Positions 6,875-7,230 of a DNA stretch of 7,230 nt are shown here, in pieces (position 1 is the first letter of the stretch; every line of letters begins with the position of its first letter). The stretch comes from DASQDN01 sp035630195 (GTDB lineage: Bacteria > Acidobacteriota > Terriglobia > Bryobacterales > Bryobacteraceae). The DNA is taken from positions 1 to 7,230 of the forward strand of contig DASQLD010000261.1 in NCBI GenBank assembly GCA_035630195.1. Direction: 5' to 3'. A program made the translations under genes and the position numbers. The notes beneath the pieces were generated by a model. It saw only the letters and a program-made list of their open reading frames with translations, made no database searches and had not been told where the DNA came from.

Positions 6875-7152
6875 ACGACTTGGAAGACCAGTTGCGACGG
6901 GCATTGCTTCGTCAGGAGCCGCCGGAAGGCTTTGCTGATCGCGTGATGGAACGTATCCCAGCGGGTCGTAGGGGCTGGCAAAGGAATTGGATGGCGGTAG
7001 CGGCTGCAGCTTGTATTGCCGTGGTTGGCGGAGCTTCATGGGAGCAGCATCAACGTAGGGTGGAGGGTGAGAAGGCCAAAGAAGAGCTGATTTACGCTCT
7101 CACCGTCGCCTCCGAATCGCTGCAGACGACGAAGCAGATAGTTACGAGGTAG
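6871..7152 (+). CDS. Small single-TM protein, putative anti-sigma factor
   Basis: 93 residues. The N-terminal 39 are charged and helical (NDLEDQLRRALLRQEPPEGF, then ADRVMERI), ending in a basic patch (RRGWQR). One hydrophobic helix follows at about 40-56 (NWMAVAAAACIAVV). The last 37 residues are hydrophilic and probably helical (RRVEGEKAKEELIYAL, then ESLQTTKQIV). The basic patch before the helix predicts cytoplasmic N-terminus and periplasmic C-terminus. Translational coupling to the sigma gene by the ATGA overlap and this topology point to a membrane anti-sigma. The N-terminal segment is short and has no His-x3-Cys-x2-Cys zinc motif (no cysteine outside the membrane helix), so it is not a standard ZAS-type anti-sigma. 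Assignment rests on context and topology, not on a recognised domain. Confidence 0.7.
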   Translation: MNDLEDQLRRALLRQEPPEGFADRVMERIPAGRRGWQRNWMAVAAAACIAVVGGASWEQHQRRVEGEKAKEELIYALTVASESLQTTKQIVTR

Positions 7153-7158
7153 ATCAAG

Positions 7159-7230
7159 ATGAAGTTGCTATGGGTGCCGTTGCTTGCAACAGTAGCAGTT
7201 GGTCAGCAGGTGGATCTCAGTGTTCTCGAC
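7159..7230 (+). CDS. 5' end of a secreted protein gene, third gene of the sigma operon (partial)
   Basis: The ATG at 7159 follows the preceding stop by 6 bp and has a GAGG ribosome site at 7146-7149, 9 nt upstream. The 24 codons present start MKLLWVPLLATVAVGQQ, a short signal peptide with likely cleavage near VAVG-QQ, and continue VDLSVLD before the window ends. The protein is probably exported and co-transcribed with the sigma and putative anti-sigma genes. Small secreted proteins of the DUF4252 type often begin their mature part this way and neighbour ECF genes in such bacteria; with so few residues that is only a suggestion. Confidence 0.7.
   Translation, partial: MKLLWVPLLATVAVGQQVDLSVLD

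Overview
This 7.2 kb window looks like ordinary chromosomal DNA from a moderately GC-rich Gram-negative bacterium. An acidobacterium of the Bryobacter/Solibacter type is my best guess. It rests on the gene mix (a large secreted M14 peptidase, an ECF sigma factor followed by a tiny one-TM putative anti-sigma, FabG and UbiD homologues) and not on a species marker. I see no insertion sequence, integrase, CRISPR array or other sign of recent transfer.

Layout. At the left edge is the 3' end of a plus-strand gene whose product ends in a single transmembrane helix (stop at 153-155). A perfect 8-bp hairpin with A and T tracts at 222-250 follows and can terminate transcription from both sides. On the minus strand come tRNA-His(GUG) (283-359), an ESS-family Na+/glutamate symporter homologue (386-1576) and a UbiD-family decarboxylase (1573-3018). 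The last two overlap by 4 bp (GTGA) and read ubiD then gltS toward the tRNA. fabG (3048-3782, plus) diverges from ubiD across only 29 bp. A 114-bp convergent gap (3783-3896), with no convincing terminator or small gene, separates fabG from a minus-strand gene for a secreted M14-type zinc carboxypeptidase of 781 residues (3897-6242).

The right end is a plus-strand cluster diverging from the peptidase gene across 89 bp. It holds an ECF sigma-70 factor with a TTG start (6332-6874), a 93-residue single-TM protein overlapping it by ATGA (6871-7152) and probably acting as its anti-sigma, and the first 24 codons of a secreted protein (7159 onward) that runs off the window. The tight spacing implies one transcript and a membrane-linked stress or signalling circuit.

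The strongest leads are this sigma/one-TM/secreted-protein cluster, whose putative anti-sigma lacks the usual zinc motif, and the translationally coupled UbiD-transporter pair, whose transporter has a changed first signature loop. Most of the rest is housekeeping.
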